From Euonymus europaeus (Eukaryota; Streptophyta; Magnoliopsida; Celastrales; Celastraceae), in contig OY756962.1 of the NCBI GenBank assembly GCA_963580455.1, positions 12,604,001 through 12,668,000 of the forward strand: a stretch of DNA of 64,000 nt, written 5' to 3'. How positions within the stretch are numbered: position 1 is the stretch's first letter; each line of letters starts with the position of its first letter. Both the position numbers and the translations under genes were made by a program. Below, piece after piece: positions 9,303 through 21,290 of this stretch. The notes beneath the pieces were generated by a model that saw only the letters and a list, made by a program, of their open reading frames with translations, had not been told where the DNA came from and did not search any database.

Positions 9303-11219
9303 TGAGCGTTACCAGTTTATTATTTTTTGATTTGGTGCTTTAATTTCTGAATTCTGATACCCGCAAACCAGAACTCCTCATTCTCACTCCCTTGTACTTC
9401 TTCTTCCCCAATGTTGATGATAATGTTGCTGGTGATGAATTTGTTGATGCTGACAGCATTTCCTTTGATGGGTCTAATTGGGTTTTCTGCTGTCTTCACT
9501 ATTGCAAGGGAAAGTGCACAAAAATGTGATTCTCTCTTGTAAATTTTCAGTTTATAGTCCCTTACAGCCTGCTTGGAGTTTTATATTCTGAAGTTGAGGT
9601 TTTTTATTGACAAAAGATTATAGAATTATGTGTCTAAAAGCTACTCAGGTTGCATCTTGTGGCTTTGGTGTTGTATAATGTTTGAGTGGAGGCCTGGAGG
9701 GAAAACATCTCCGCTGCGGCCTTTTATTTTCTGACAGTGTTTCAGAAATTAAATTACATGATCTTGTGTTAATCTCGGACTAAGTTCTCTAGCTTGGCAA
9801 GAGTACCACGTCAGTACCAGGCTTTGTTGTGTTTTCCCATTTATTGATTGAATTGGAGCTTACTCTTACTTGATGAGAAAGGACATGCATGTTTTATATC
9901 TCTGAACGAGACATTAAGTTATGAATACGTTTCATTAAGGTGTAATGTCAATCTCGTCAAGTAGACTGAGCATGATGTTTGGACTCACTGTTCTATAGTT
10001 TATTAAATGTGTACTTATCTGCTATATATGTTACTTGTTTCACAGCTCTAACAATGTAGTGATTTGCCTGCAGGAGGAAGCAGTCAAATCAAAGGAGGAT
10101 GAAGATGCAGCAATTGAGGATCAGGACATAGACACTACTGCGGTTCAAAATCCTTATGGCAGTGAGGATGAGTTTGATTTTTGGAGTTTGATCCTTAGAT
10201 ATCTTCATGTCCTTCAATTGAGAGATAGATATATGAATAGTAATAATTTTAGATCCAGATCTCAGTGTTTTCAACTCGATATGGAATTGCTGAGGGCACT
10301 TGGTGTCAATTATGGCGTCTAGAAAGGGGATAAGTCGATTGGCGTCAGTGGCCATGACGCCGGACTCACAGTACATGGCGGCTGGGACCATGGCTGGCGC
10401 TGTGGATTTTTCTTTCAGTTTGTCCTTGAACCTCGTGATCTTTATGCTTGATTTCTTGGACCTAAGGATCATTAAGTGAGACGGCTCAGGAATGACGCAA
10501 CACTTAGCCGGATTCATTCCAGCTGGTACGTTCTTAGAGAGAAGAAGTAAGAATTCTTCAAACAGAAGAAAACACACACCAATAAAATGGAAATTTCAAG
10601 CTGACTTTTATTTGATCAACGTTGCCTTTATAAAGGCAATTACAAACTGATGTTTATCCTCAAAATAAGCCTAAATATTAGGAATTGAGGAGTTTCCAAA
10701 TTTTGTTTTGGGTTGTTTATATGTCGTTGCTTGGTTTGCAAGAAATCAATATTCCACTGGGTGAGCTGGTTAGCTAGGCAATACCCAAAATACACAAAAG
10801 GTTGAAAGATTATCTGAAATCTACTTCCAGTACTATCAACATGGAAAGAAACCAAAAGTAGTGGAGAAAATGTAGTTTTCATGCATAGCCACCAGCAAGA
10901 GAGAAGAGAATACCAGGAGAAGCAAAGTAAATGGTTAATTTATGTGTATAGAAGTGATTTCATGAAGGTAGGTAATCTAATTCTGTTCGATTTCTCTTTA
11001 ACTAACCATGTTTGTACTGTTTTACTTTGCCTTACATAATATCGTGCCCCACTCTGTATTGCATCAAGTAGAATGTTAGTACTACGATTTGATATGAACG
11101 GAATGAGAAAGTGTAGTTGCATTGGAGGAATTTTATCACCAAAATGAGATCATATACATTGTAGAGATATGCAAAGATTACAAAGAAAACAGAGCCATAT
11201 TTAGAGCTTGTAGAGCTTA
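9303..11219. other. Non-repeat host DNA with an unidentified exon-like piece
   Basis: This stretch separates element A from the RLP gene. A plus-strand open stretch at about 10035-10322 follows an acceptor-like tttgcctgcag (10061-10071 region) and encodes an acidic peptide (EEAVKSKEDEDAAIEDQD) that I do not recognise. It ends at a stop after 95 codons if read from 10035. A minus-strand open stretch overlaps it at 10089-10577. I cannot say that either is a gene. Nothing else definite is seen in 9303-10030 or 10640-11219. Confidence 0.35.
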
Positions 11220-14200
11220 TTAGAACTTATCCACCAAAAAATAGTAGCAACTCTTGATGCATACTCCAATATGGTAAAACCATACTTGTCTCCGATATGT
11301 ATTTATATACAGGACTGTTGCCATACCCAACAGTATCACGGTGTAAGCCGCCACAAAGCTTATCCAGAAATCAGTCATCTCCATGAAACTATCATCCTCG
11401 CTTTGCCAGTAAAAGCATATGTAGCTGGTGATGCAACATTAGTCTCATCACACTTCTTCTTTAACAAGGGTCCACAAAGAAGAGGATTTCCTTCGTAACT
11501 GCTCTCATCAAAAATCCCAAATTGATTTTCCGTCGGAACTGGTCTTGATAAGTTGTTATGCGCCACAATAAACACCGCCAAAGAGGTTACCTCAATAATT
11601 GCCAGGGAATTCGACCATTTAACTCGTTGTATGAAAGATCCAGACTCTCCAGCTGCTTCAAGTTTGAAAATGTTTCTGGGACTGAGCCTATCATATTGTT
11701 GTGCGATAAGTTCAACGATCTGACATTGCTTAACTTTCCAAATTCAATGGGTATTTCACCGGAAAATTTGTTGTGAGACAGATCTATCTCATACATATGA
11801 TCAAGGATATATCCCTTGTAATTAACAGAGATGCTCTTTGTTGTTAACTCTATAGCTTCTTCTATAGAGAAATCAAGACTCCTAGGAAAAAAAAGTCTTT
11901 GAGATTTTGAATAGAGAGAGGAGAAGGAATATTTTTTGGATAAGACACACTTAATGATGGTGTTGATGACAAATTACTTAAGTAGGCAGGTAAGCTTCCA
12001 GAGAGATTATTCAAGTAAATAGACAATACGTTTAATTGTCTCAATTGGCATAACTCGATGGGAATATTGCCATGGAAATTATTTGCTTCCAAAAGAAGAA
12101 TAGCCAAAACTGAGAAGTTACCGATCCAATTCGGTATCATTCCGCTGAAATGGTTACCTCCAAGATCCAAAATGTGCAAACCAGTGCAATTATTAAAAGC
12201 ATTTGGAATGGGGCCTCTCAACTTGTTTCCTCTCAAAAGGAGAAGCTCTAGAATTCCCAATTCACTGAAACAAGTTGGTATAGAGCTAGATAAATCATTT
12301 CCAGCAAGATCCAAGTAAAAAAGTCCGTGAAGTTTGCAGAATTCTAGAGGAATAGAACCCTCAAATTGATTATCGAACATAACTATTTCTTGCAAGTTTG
12401 ACATGTTGGCTATTGAACTCGGAAGCTTGCCTGACAGAGAGTTGCAGCTGATATCCAACGTTAGCAAATTGTTTAATGATGAGAGATCAAGTATCCGCCC
12501 AACCAACTTATTTCCATCCAACAATAAAATCTCCCAAGAAACAGGGTCAGACACTTTAGGAGGAATGAAAACAGAAAGATTGTTGTTTGAGAGTTACATG
12601 AACCACAGGGAGTGTTAGCGAATTGGTCTTTTATTTCTCCTATAAATTGGTTATCTGAAAAATCCAAAATTCTCAAGGATTTTAACTCATTCAAACTTGG
12701 AGGGATGGTACCTAGAAAGGAACTATGAGACATATTTAAGAACTCTAAATTTGGAAAAATAGAAGATATATTTGATGGAATGTGACCTCCTAACATGTTG
12801 TGGGATATGTCTATCCAAGATATGTTTGGATTAGGATGTGATGGCAATTGAAATGGGCCCACAAATGAGTCATCAACCAAGTGAATCCTTTCTAATCTTG
12901 TGTTGTTCTCAAACAACCAATTGGGGAATCTTCCACCAAACTTTGAACCGGAGATTTGAATATATCTCAAATTGAATTGGTGATATAAGAAGTTGAGAGA
13001 ACTTGCATTTGACAAACTCAATTCCTCTAGTTGGAATTTTGGAGTCCATGGTTGAGAGGCAGCTTCGTCGATCAAATGATTACCATCATTAGCAAAGAAA
13101 AACTTTAGACTTGAGTGGTTTGCGAATGCCTTGAGGGATAATTCGAAGTGATTATTTTCAAGTGAGAGGAATTCAATAGACTGGAAGTTGGGTATGAGAG
13201 TGGAAGCAATATTTCCAGTGAATTTATTGTAAGCGAGACGCAAAGTGTGAAGGGATGACAAGTTTGTCATACATGGTGGAAGTTCTCCTTCAAGTTCATT
13301 GTAACCAAGATCAAGTTCCTCCAAATTTTTTAAGTCACACCAGCCTGCAATTGAATCAGGATTTGAGATATGAATTTCCTTCTTGTTCTTGGAATATGTA
13401 AATATATGGTTGATGATATAATTATTTTTACCTCGACCTGGTAGGGTGCCTTTGAGACCACAGTTACTCAAATGAAGAACTTTGAGGGAAGTGAGAGACC
13501 CGACATGATTTTGGAGAAAATCTTTGTGTAGGATAGATCTGTCTAGAAACAATTCTTCCAAGGTACTCAAATCAAACAAGTGTGCAGTAGTGCATGTTAA
13601 TTCAGTTAGGAAAAGCTACGTCAATTGTGCTATCTATATAATTTGTACATTTTCATACCTTGAAATAGATTTGTTTCATTCAAAATATTTCCTCCGAGAT
13701 CAATTGTCCTGAGAGTTGATAGCGCTCCTAATGACTTTAGCACAGGACCTTTATCATTGGTTCGGAGATGTGCCAGACCTAACACCTTCAACTTGTTCAG
13801 TATCGTTTTGTCTGTAATTAAAAAATGAAATTTCCATAAATATAAAATGAATAGAACATACAACTGAATTTAGTATCGCATCGACATATATATGTATTAC
13901 CTTTAGGCCCAACAATCTCTTCAATGTCGTTGTAGTTTAGTTTTAGCTCTTCCAAGTTTCTCAAACTTGCCAACTCTAAATTAAAATGGGTTTAAAAAAG
14001 AATTAAAGAAAAAATAAAACAATTGAATCAACCAATACATAGTAGTGAATTATCAAGTAATTAAAAAGAGGTTTATTCAAAGCAATCATCGATTCTCAAA
14101 TGCATGTATTAATAAAAGTTTTCTAATTTACCTTTAAGGTGTACTGAACCTGTCAATCGATTTGCTGATAAATCTAGAGACTTCAGACGTGAAAGTCCAT

Positions 14201-14813
14201 TGAGAGATCCAAAAACACTGTCGTTGAAGTCATTCAAACTGAATTCAAGGAACTCCAGGTCACCTGTACGTGAAAACTCCATTTGTTCATTAGCTTTAAA
14301 GGATTAGAAGAAGCTTGTAAAAATCTTATTTTGAAACGTGTCGATTAAAGTTGACCAGATTTTTTAAATTTGTTCAAAAGAATGTAATTGGTTACCTTTA
14401 AACGAATGGGTCAGTATAAATTCTAATCCGCAGTAAAAAAAAGTTGACGATCGAGTTCATTACCTTTAATGGATCCGATGCCTGTAATTTCATTAGCAAA
14501 CATGTCCAGGCCTCTTCAAATTGACCAGATTATTTAAATCTGCTTAAGAAAAAGAATTGAATTTTAATAGTCAAAAGGCTTTAATTAATTAATTGAATTG
14601 TTTATACACCACCCACGCATACAAAGGTTTTGTTTTTTTCTTTAATTAATTAATTGTTTATTCACAAATGAATACATACCCTCCATATCAATACTTCCAC
14701 TTAATTGGTTGTGTGCAAGATTTAAATCTGTCAAAGAAGACAGACCACGTAAGGATGATAGGAATGTGTTGTTGAGTTGGTTGAGGCTTACATCAAGAAG
14801 CTCCAAATTGCTC
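11220..14813 (-). pseudogene. LRR receptor-like protein (RLP) pseudogene, 3' part
   Basis: The minus strand encodes many plant extracellular LRRs (LxxLxLxxN.LxGxIP), then the C-terminal cap (NPLLCGPLLKKKC), a membrane segment (around AAYTVILLGMATVLYI) and a short cytoplasmic tail ending CYYFLVDKF at 11220. No kinase is present, so this is an RLP rather than a receptor kinase. Short LRR exons with GT-AG borders are at 14680-14813, about 14463-14543, 14132-14263, 13901-13975 and 13659-13811. A long terminal exon from about 13616 holds an 87 bp intron (13345-13431). Frame is lost near 12593, 11880, 11590, 11400 and in the 14463-14543 exon, so it is a pseudogene. Such proteins sit in the plasma membrane and often act in immunity or development. 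The 5' end continues at 19188-19988, beyond element B. Confidence 0.88.
14809..14813. repeat. Target-site duplication of element B, left copy
   Basis: tgctc here is repeated at 19183-19187, exactly abutting both ends of element B. This fixes the element borders. Confidence 0.95.
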
Positions 14814-14925
14814 TGATGACGTCAAAAAGGTGCCAGTACCAAGAAGACGATCAGTCGGTCAGACCTACAGTCTTGCAAGACTAGCAAGGGTGAAGACCCT
14901 TCCAAGGAGCCGACCAGCCGACCAG

Positions 14926-15253
14926 TGATCACCTTCCAGGGAGCCGACCAGCCGACCAGGGATCACCTTCCAGGGAGCCGAGCAGCCGGGCGGGGGTCAC
15001 CTTCTATGGAGCCGAGGAGCTGAGCAGCCGACCAGGGATCACCTTCCAGGGAGCCGACCAGCCGGGCAGCCGAGCAGGGGTGACCTTCCAGGGAGCCGAG
15101 CAGCCGACCAGGGGTGACCTTCCAGGGAGCCGAGGAGCTGAGCAGCCGACCAGAGATCACCTTCCAGGGAGCCGAGCAGCCGGGCAGGGGTCACCTTCCA
15201 AAGAGCCGAGGAGCTGAGCAGCCGACCAGGGATCACCTTCCAGGGAGCCGAGC
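14926..15253. repeat. LTR minisatellite 1 (unit ~34-42 bp)
   Basis: About nine imperfect copies of a unit resembling caccttccagggagccgacc, with agccgaccagg blocks. The array is open in several frames, giving repetitive translations that are not genes. The matching array in the other LTR is at 18184-18491. Confidence 0.88.
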
Positions 15254-15283
15254 AGGCGATCAGGGTGTAAGTCTGGGTGTCCA

Positions 15284-15408
15284 GGCAGTCAGACAGCTTA
15301 CCTACCAGGCAGTCAGGAGCTTACCTACCAGGCAGTCAGGCAGCTTACCTACCAGGCAGTCAGGAGCTTACCTACCAGGCAGTCAGGCAGCTTACCTACT
15401 AGGCAGGA
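15284..15408. repeat. LTR minisatellite 2 (unit ~23 bp), short allele
   Basis: About five copies of a unit resembling cttacctaccaggcagtcag. The other LTR of the same element has about ten copies (18514-18755), which explains most of the LTR length difference. Confidence 0.88.
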
Positions 15409-15828
15409 CTTTTAGGGATTCAGGTCCTTCCAAGGAACCGACCAGACAAGCGATCCTGCAACCAAGCACAATGAGCAAAGGTGAGCTAAAGGCCGCACCA
15501 GAGGTAGTCCTCTGGCGTTGGCGCTCCGACTCTCAAGTCAGTTGGTATTTAATCAGGTGAGCTCCTCGGACTAGAGCTCTCAATTAGCCAAAGTTTAGAT
15601 TGTGATTAAGTTACTTAATACCTGACTTGCTGAGCCTTATATAGGGCTGAAGACCACTGTTGAAGTGAGTCTTCCCATTATGAGTGTGGACCACATCCAG
15701 CTGTTTTTCACCTGGGTAGGTCCAGCTAGTGCACTCTTACCGAGGAGACTGCCTGGTAGGCCTGAAGAGCCTTTGGTCCACATATGACGTGGCGGAGCAC
15801 CGTTGGTGGGGGTATTTTTGTAATATCA

Positions 15829-16547
15829 GTTGCCCCCCAACTCTCTTATCGAGGCGTCGTTCTGCGCAGATCGATGAGAGGAGTAATTATGCCATCCCAT
15901 TAATGAGGAGATGACAGCTCAGACCCTTAAATCAACGGTCCATGTTTGCGCGGCTCATTGGCCATCTGTTTCTGGCCGTTGATCTAGGGTTGGTCTTCGT
16001 GCCTTTCTGGTCGGTAAGCCGACCAGTCTTCTTATATTTTTAGGACTTAAAGTCTCAAGTTTCTCAGAGGGTGCAGATACTACCCTGGTCGGTAGGCCTA
16101 CCAGGGTCTTAGTATCTTCTTTCTTTCGTGATCAAAATCTTTATGTTTTGATTGCCTGGTCGGTAGGCCGACCATGATCTCCGAAGCTTTTTGTTCCTTA
16201 TAGGAATATCTGGGATGCCATCCTGGTTGGACCCCTTTTATTGGGGGCTCAAGTCTTCAGTGTTGTGTGGATACTATCCTGGTCGGTAGACCGACCAGGC
16301 TTGTAGTATCTTCATTTCCTCTCTTTGGGAAATTTGTGTAAGTCTTGTCATCTTGTGACGCTGGTCGGTATGGCATTGATACTTAGCCAATTTTTTGGCT
16401 AAGTTCGCATGTTGTCCAGGTCAAAGCCTTCTTCTGCATTGCGATGCTTTATTTTTGGAAAGAGACCTGAGCTTGTGTTCATTCCTGCATGTTCAAAACT
16501 GGAAAGAAAATACATAAAATAGAAACATCATGTGTTATAATAAAGCA
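15829..16547 (-). repeat. Element B post-coding spacer with hairpin repeats
   Basis: Corresponds to the post-pol spacer of element A. Motifs close to ctggtcggtaggccgaccag occur at 16007, 16085, 16156, 16279 and (partial) 16361. Most can fold as hairpins. The antisense gene present in A is absent. Confidence 0.72.
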
Positions 16548-18038
16548 TTACACATAGTATCTTCGAAGATTATCCACATTCCAGGGTCTCATATCCCTGG
16601 GTCTCTTTGGATCTTCGATTTTGTATGTGCCTTCTTTCAAGATCTTCACAACTAGGTAGGGTCCTTCCCAAGTTTCACCTAGCTTACCTGGATGCTTTCC
16701 TGTGGCTACTACCTTTCTTAAAACAAGATCTCCAACAGAGAACTTTCTCCTCTTTACTCGCCTGTTGTGGTATTGAGTTGTTCTCTGTTTATATGCAGTA
16801 GTCTGGATCCTTGCATTCTCCCATGTCCCTTCTGGGAGATCAAGGTTATTGAGTAGTAGCTCATCATTTATTGACTCTTCAAAGTTGGCGGTCCTCAGTG
16901 AGGGGACCCCGATCTCGACTGGGATAACTTCCTCGATCGCCACCTGACCATCCTGGGCGGTCACCTGAGCCTCTAGCTCTATCAGGAGAGGTTCGTATAG
17001 CAAACCGAGAAGACTTCAATGAATCAGTCGCCTTGATATATTTCTCAGTCCTAACTAGAAGTTCATCCATCGACCGGGGTGCATCAGTGCACAATGAATT
17101 GCAGAACTGCTCATGACGGACGGTCCTGATCAGAGCAGCATTTGCCACAGCAATCTGTACATCTGGGATCTCCAAGCACATTTGGTTGAATCTCCCAATA
17201 AAGTCACGAAACGATTCTCCTTTCTCGTGTTCGATCACCATCAGATCTTGATTGGTGGTTTTAGGCTTCCTAGCACTTGCAAATCGAAGGCTGAACTTCC
17301 TGGAGAGATCCTGGAAGCTGTAAATGCTATGTCTGGGAAGGTTGATAAACCAAGTCCGAGCTGGCCCAATAAGTGTAGAGGGGAAGGCTTGCACAGTACC
17401 GCATCTGAGGCTCCTCTGCATTCCATCATAGACTTGTATCCCATGACATGGTCATAGGGATCTTTCTTCCCATCATACTGCTCAAGGCTGGGTAGCCTGA
17501 AGTCATGAGGTATATCAGTCTCAAGAATATCCCTAGACAGGGGAGTCATGGAACTGTCCCATATCTCATCAATGATATTGCGTCCTTGTAAGGCTGCTAG
17601 CTTGCGATCTACCTCTTGAAGGTGCTTATTAACATCATCATTGATGTGGGAGTGATAAGTGTTCCTGTTGGCGTTGGAGTTTCCTTCCCGGTTGTCATCT
17701 CTTCTCCTGCTCCTGGGCTCCAGAGAGGCAGAGTTTCTATCATCCCCATTCCTCTCAATAGACCAAGGCCGGACTTGCTGGTTAGCCATCATCATCTCAG
17801 TAAGAAGCTGCACTTGTTGACAAAGCTGATTAAACCGTGCAGCACTGATGGGGGGACCAGTTGCCTCCTGTGATGGTGCCTGGACGTTTACTCCTTCTTG
17901 GACCTGGGACGTGTCCAAGGGTACCTCGTGCATTGCAAGATTCTCATGATCTTGGTGTTGCTGCCCGGCATCATCTACCAGATGATGGGCATGAGATGTC
18001 TCAGGATCATTCACATTGGTTCGTCGAGGTCTAACCAT
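16548..18038 (-). pseudogene. gag / integrase-tail fusion remnant of element B
   Basis: Reading starts at 18038 with MVRPRRTN, as in element A. Gag is kept, but a 1-base loss near 17395 shifts the frame in the conserved LCKAFSSTLIGPAR region of the homologue. Just after the RTSPDR region the sequence jumps, near 16920-16930, to the C-terminal integrase segment (VIPVEIGVPSLR onward), ending LRRYYV at 16548. The two parts are in different frames. The zinc knuckle, protease, RT, both RNases H and the integrase core are missing, so no active enzyme can be made. Retention of gag-region RNA may still help packaging (inference). Confidence 0.9.
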
Positions 18039-18063
18039 TCTAAGAAGATGGAACTTAGTCGTT

Positions 18064-18083
18064 TCCCACAGACGGCGCCAAAC
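18064..18083 (-). other. Primer-binding site, element B
   Basis: The complement reads tggcgccgtctgtgggaaac, identical to element A, and lies next to the 5' LTR end at 18084. Confidence 0.85.
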
Positions 18084-18183
18084 TGATGACGTCAAAAAGG
18101 TGCCAGTACCAAGAAGACGATTAGTCGGTCAGACCTACAGTCTTGCAAGACTAGCAAGGGTGAAGACCATTCCAAGGAGCCGA

Positions 18184-18491
18184 CCAGTGATCACCTTCCA
18201 GGGAGCCGACCAGCCGACCAGGGATCACCTTCCAGGGAGCCGAGCAGCCGGGCAGCCGACCAGGGATCACCTTCCAGGGAGCCGACCAGCCGGGCAGCCG
18301 AGCAGGGGTGACCTTCCAGGGAGCCGAGCAGCCGACCAAGGGTCACCTTCCAGGGAGCCGAGGAGTTGAGCAGCCGACCAGGGATCACCTTCCAGGGAGC
18401 CGAGCAGCCGGGCAGGGGTCACCTTCCAGGGAGCCGAGGAGCTGAGCAGTCGACCAGGGATCACCTTCCAGGGAGCCGAGCAGGCGATCAG
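18184..18491. repeat. LTR minisatellite 1, second copy
   Basis: About eight units homologous to 14926-15253. Confidence 0.87.
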
Positions 18492-18513
18492 GGTGTAAGC
18501 CTGGGTGTCCAGG

Positions 18514-18755
18514 CAGTCAGACAGCTTACCTATCAGGCAGTTAGGCAGCTTACCTACCAGGCAGTCAGGAGCTTACCTACCTTACCTACCAGGCAGTCAG
18601 GCAGCTTACCTACCGGGCAGTCATGAGCTTACCTACCAGGCAGTCAGGAGCTTACCTACCGGGCAGTCAGGAGCTTACCTACCAGGCAGTCAGGCAGCTT
18701 ACCTACCAGGCAGTCAGGAGCTTACCTACCAGGCAGTCAGACAGCTTACCTACTA
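18514..18755. repeat. LTR minisatellite 2, long allele
   Basis: About ten units of the ~23 bp repeat, against about five in the partner LTR. Confidence 0.87.
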
Positions 18756-19182
18756 GGCAGGACTTTTAGGGATTCAGGTCCTTCCAAGGAACCGACCAGA
18801 CAAGCGATCCTGCAACCAAGCACAATGAGCAAAGGTGAGCTAAAGGCAGCACCAGAGGTAGTCCTCTGGCGTTGGCGCTCCGACGCTCAAGTCAGTTGGT
18901 ATTTAATCAGGTGAGCTCCTCGGACTAGAGCTCTCAATTAGCCAAAGTTTAGATTGTGATTAAGTTACTTAATACCTGACTTCCTGAGCCTTATATAGGG
19001 CTAAAGACCACTGTTGAAGTGGGTCTTCCCATTATGAGTGTGGACCACATCCAGCTGTTTTTCACCTGGGTAGGTCCAGCTGGTGTACTCTTACCGAGGA
19101 GACTACCTGGTAGGCCTGAAGAGCCTTTGGTCCACATATGACGTGGCGGAGCACCGTTGGTGGGGGTATTTTTGTAATATCA

Positions 19183-19275
19183 TGCTCAATCGCCATAAAC
19201 TTTCAAAACCTGTCATATAATTGTTATTCATTGAATTTGAATATATATCATTAGTAGATGTATTTTAAGCAACTG

Positions 19276-19332
<57 letters not shown>

Positions 19333-19988
19333 GTTGTTCCCATTTCATTCATAGTTAGATCAAGAGATCTAAGAGAAGAAAAACCACACAGAGATGATAG
19401 AATGCTGCCATTGAAATGATTATATGATATCTAAGATAGAGCTCCTCAAGTTTCGTCAACCTTAACGACAATGTTTCAAATCCTACAAATAAGTCCATTA
19501 GTGGTCTTTTAGATAAGTATAATTAGAATCCATTCATACACCTTCACAACAAGGTATATTAAACTATTAAATAACCAAAATTATATAATCTCTTATTTAA
19601 AGAATTTGGAAATTAAATGAGGACCTTGGTTCTCCACAAAACCAGCTAAAGCATTCCCTCTCAAGTCAAGACTTGTGAGTTGTTCAAAGGGAAGAAAATA
19701 AGAGGTGTTGAAATACCACAAATGATCTGTCTCCCATCTTAGTACCCCTGATAGATCGAGCTTGGTTATTTTGCCAGTAGAGACATTGCACTTCACTATT
19801 TTCCACTCACAGCAGTCTGAACTAGTCTCCTTAGCCTTCACAGGCCACTACAGATACTTGAAGAATGGTTTGAGTAATAAGAGAGCCTCCCTCTCTTGGT
19901 CCATACACCCATGACTCCAACCTAACCCATCAAGGAGAATCAAGATTATTGTTAGCGAAACAAATATCATAGACTTTGGGCGTTCCAT
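19183..19988 (-). pseudogene. RLP pseudogene, 5' part (signal peptide and first LRR exons)
   Basis: The ATG at 19988 begins MERPKSMIFVSL, a signal peptide, followed by the LRR N-terminal cap (CMDQEREALLLLKPFF, then SSDCCEWKIVKCNVSTGKI). A stop or frameshift lies between these near 19850. The exon ends at 19625 with AACCAAG|gtcc. A further degraded LRR exon lies around 19340-19490 and has a frameshift. The acceptor at 19209/19210 opens the exon that element B splits: 19188-19209 continues directly into 14813. Together with 11220-14813 this is one gene. Degraded copies of this first exon repeat upstream at 21110-27150. Confidence 0.88.
19281..19328. repeat. TG/TA microsatellite
   Basis: A gtgtgtgtgtg run passes into a long (ta)n run inside an intron of the RLP pseudogene. 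Confidence 0.9.
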
Positions 19989-21109
19989 GATCAATAATGA
20001 ATGGATATTTGAATGTGCTACTCGTAATTGGCTCATCATGGGTTTATATAGAAAAAAAATCAGGCTTTTAAACACAACCATCCATTTACATGGTCATGAT
20101 CTTCCTATCCTTTACTACCAGCTAACACTCTTTGGATAAGGTCAACCAAGTATCCATTTCAAGTCTATTTGCCCCAACTATGTCACCAAATTTTGGTATG
20201 ATCACCTACTTGCTTCCCTAAACTTGATTATAAAATAAGATATTATTCATTTTCTCAAGTATAAGCCCAAACCCAAGCCCAATCTATTACAAGACTTTCA
20301 AGACCCGTTCTTTTAAAACGTGTTTTACTAAGTCAATAAAATTTGTCAGCTTATAATCTATACATTTTATTTTTATTATAGAGATGTAAAATTTTTTCTC
20401 AATGAATATTTTTGAAAAGACAAAATCAATTGGTCATAAACTGTACAAAATTTAATTTGTGAAAAATTATTTATCACTGACAAAAAACTTTGCTTATAAA
20501 ATCAACTCTCACAATAAATGGAAACAAAAAAATCAAACCTATAAATGACTTGTTATGGTCTTCCGATCCCTATTTTTGACCATAAATCTTTTAAATCAAC
20601 ACCTCAAATGGCTATAGTCACATCATTGACAATGAGATCATAAGTTGTCAATTACTCATAAATTATTGTACAATCTCAACCCGCTTGAGGGGTGGGCTGG
20701 GGTCGAGGCCTAATCTCTCTCATAATACGCCCCGCCAATAATCCAATAATACCTAATACTCTTATGTATATATATATATTAGAATTCTTTTATAATACAT
20801 AAACATTTATATCTTGTTGATTACCGCTATATTCTTTCTCTCTTTTTTTAAGAAAAGATTACATGTATATATTATTTACTCTTAGAAAAGGGTACTTTAC
20901 TATTCATCTTATTACAAATTATAATTACGTCTCTTTAACGTTTAAAAAAAGACAAAACTTGACCGCGCCAGCCTTTAAAGCATGGTTTTGTCCCTGAGCT
21001 CGTCAATGGTCATTACCATTGACCGGACATGGGCCTAAAGTATGATGTGTTCGTTCCTAAAGATTTGTTTATTGACAATACTCTGAAGAATTAATCTCTC
21101 GCCAGTTTA

Positions 21110-21290
21110 AGTAACAAAAGGAAGGATTGAGTGGTAAGAGAGCCTCCATCTCATGGTTCACACACCCATGACTCCAACCCAATCCATTTAGCAACACACA
21201 CATAATTATCACCACTATTATCCAACATTTATGATGTTTCCAATTTTCTAATTTGTAAAGACTTTTTGCTTTTACATGGATTTGTATAGA
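21110..21290 (-). pseudogene. RLP first-exon copy 2
   Basis: The minus strand gives a decayed signal peptide followed by LNGLGWSHGCVNHEMEALL, close to LDGLGWSHGCMDQEREALL of the main copy. It is isolated from any LRR exon. Confidence 0.7.

Larger units (their letters stand above)
14814..15828 (-). repeat. 3' LTR of element B (1015 bp)
   Basis: In element orientation it starts TGATATTACA (15828) and ends GACGTCATCA (14814). It contains two minisatellites: one of ~34-42 bp units (14926-15253) and one of ~23 bp units (15284-15408). A TATA motif is at about 15636-15645 (complement) and the conserved hairpin at about 15496-15530. Confidence 0.92.
14814..19182 (-). mobile_element. Element B: non-autonomous, internally deleted relative of element A
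   Basis: This reverse-oriented LTR element inserted into an LRR exon of the RLP gene. LTRs are 18084-19182 (5' in element sense) and 14814-15828 (3'). The primer-binding site (18064-18083) matches element A, and a gtt+C-rich tract (complement of a polypurine tract) lies at 15829-15845. The internal region retains only gag and the integrase C-terminus; protease, RT, RNase H, integrase core and the antisense gene are gone. It presumably moved using proteins from an A-like element. Outside the tandem arrays the LTRs differ at about 8 sites in ~410 bp by eye (about 2%). Confidence 0.92.
18084..19182 (-). repeat. 5' LTR of element B (1099 bp)
   Basis: Same termini as the partner LTR, but about 84 bp longer because minisatellite 2 is expanded. 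TATA complement is at about 18989-18998 and the conserved hairpin at about 18851-18884. Confidence 0.92.

Noticed and set aside
10089..10577. 162-codon minus-strand open stretch near a plus-strand exon-like piece
   Set aside because: Not recognised, no splice or promoter support, and it overlaps another open stretch on the opposite strand. I cannot tell gene from chance.
13345..13431. Extra insert of 29 residues in the RLP LRR domain
   Set aside because: It has GT-AG ends (CGAG|gtaaaa to ttgcag|GCTGG) and splicing restores a normal LRR, so it is an 87 bp intron rather than a protein insertion.
15114..15560. Repetitive plus-strand open stretch (about 148 codons) in an LTR of element B
   Set aside because: It is produced by minisatellite units lacking stops. 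Its composition follows the repeat, and similar stretches occur in several frames and in the partner LTR.
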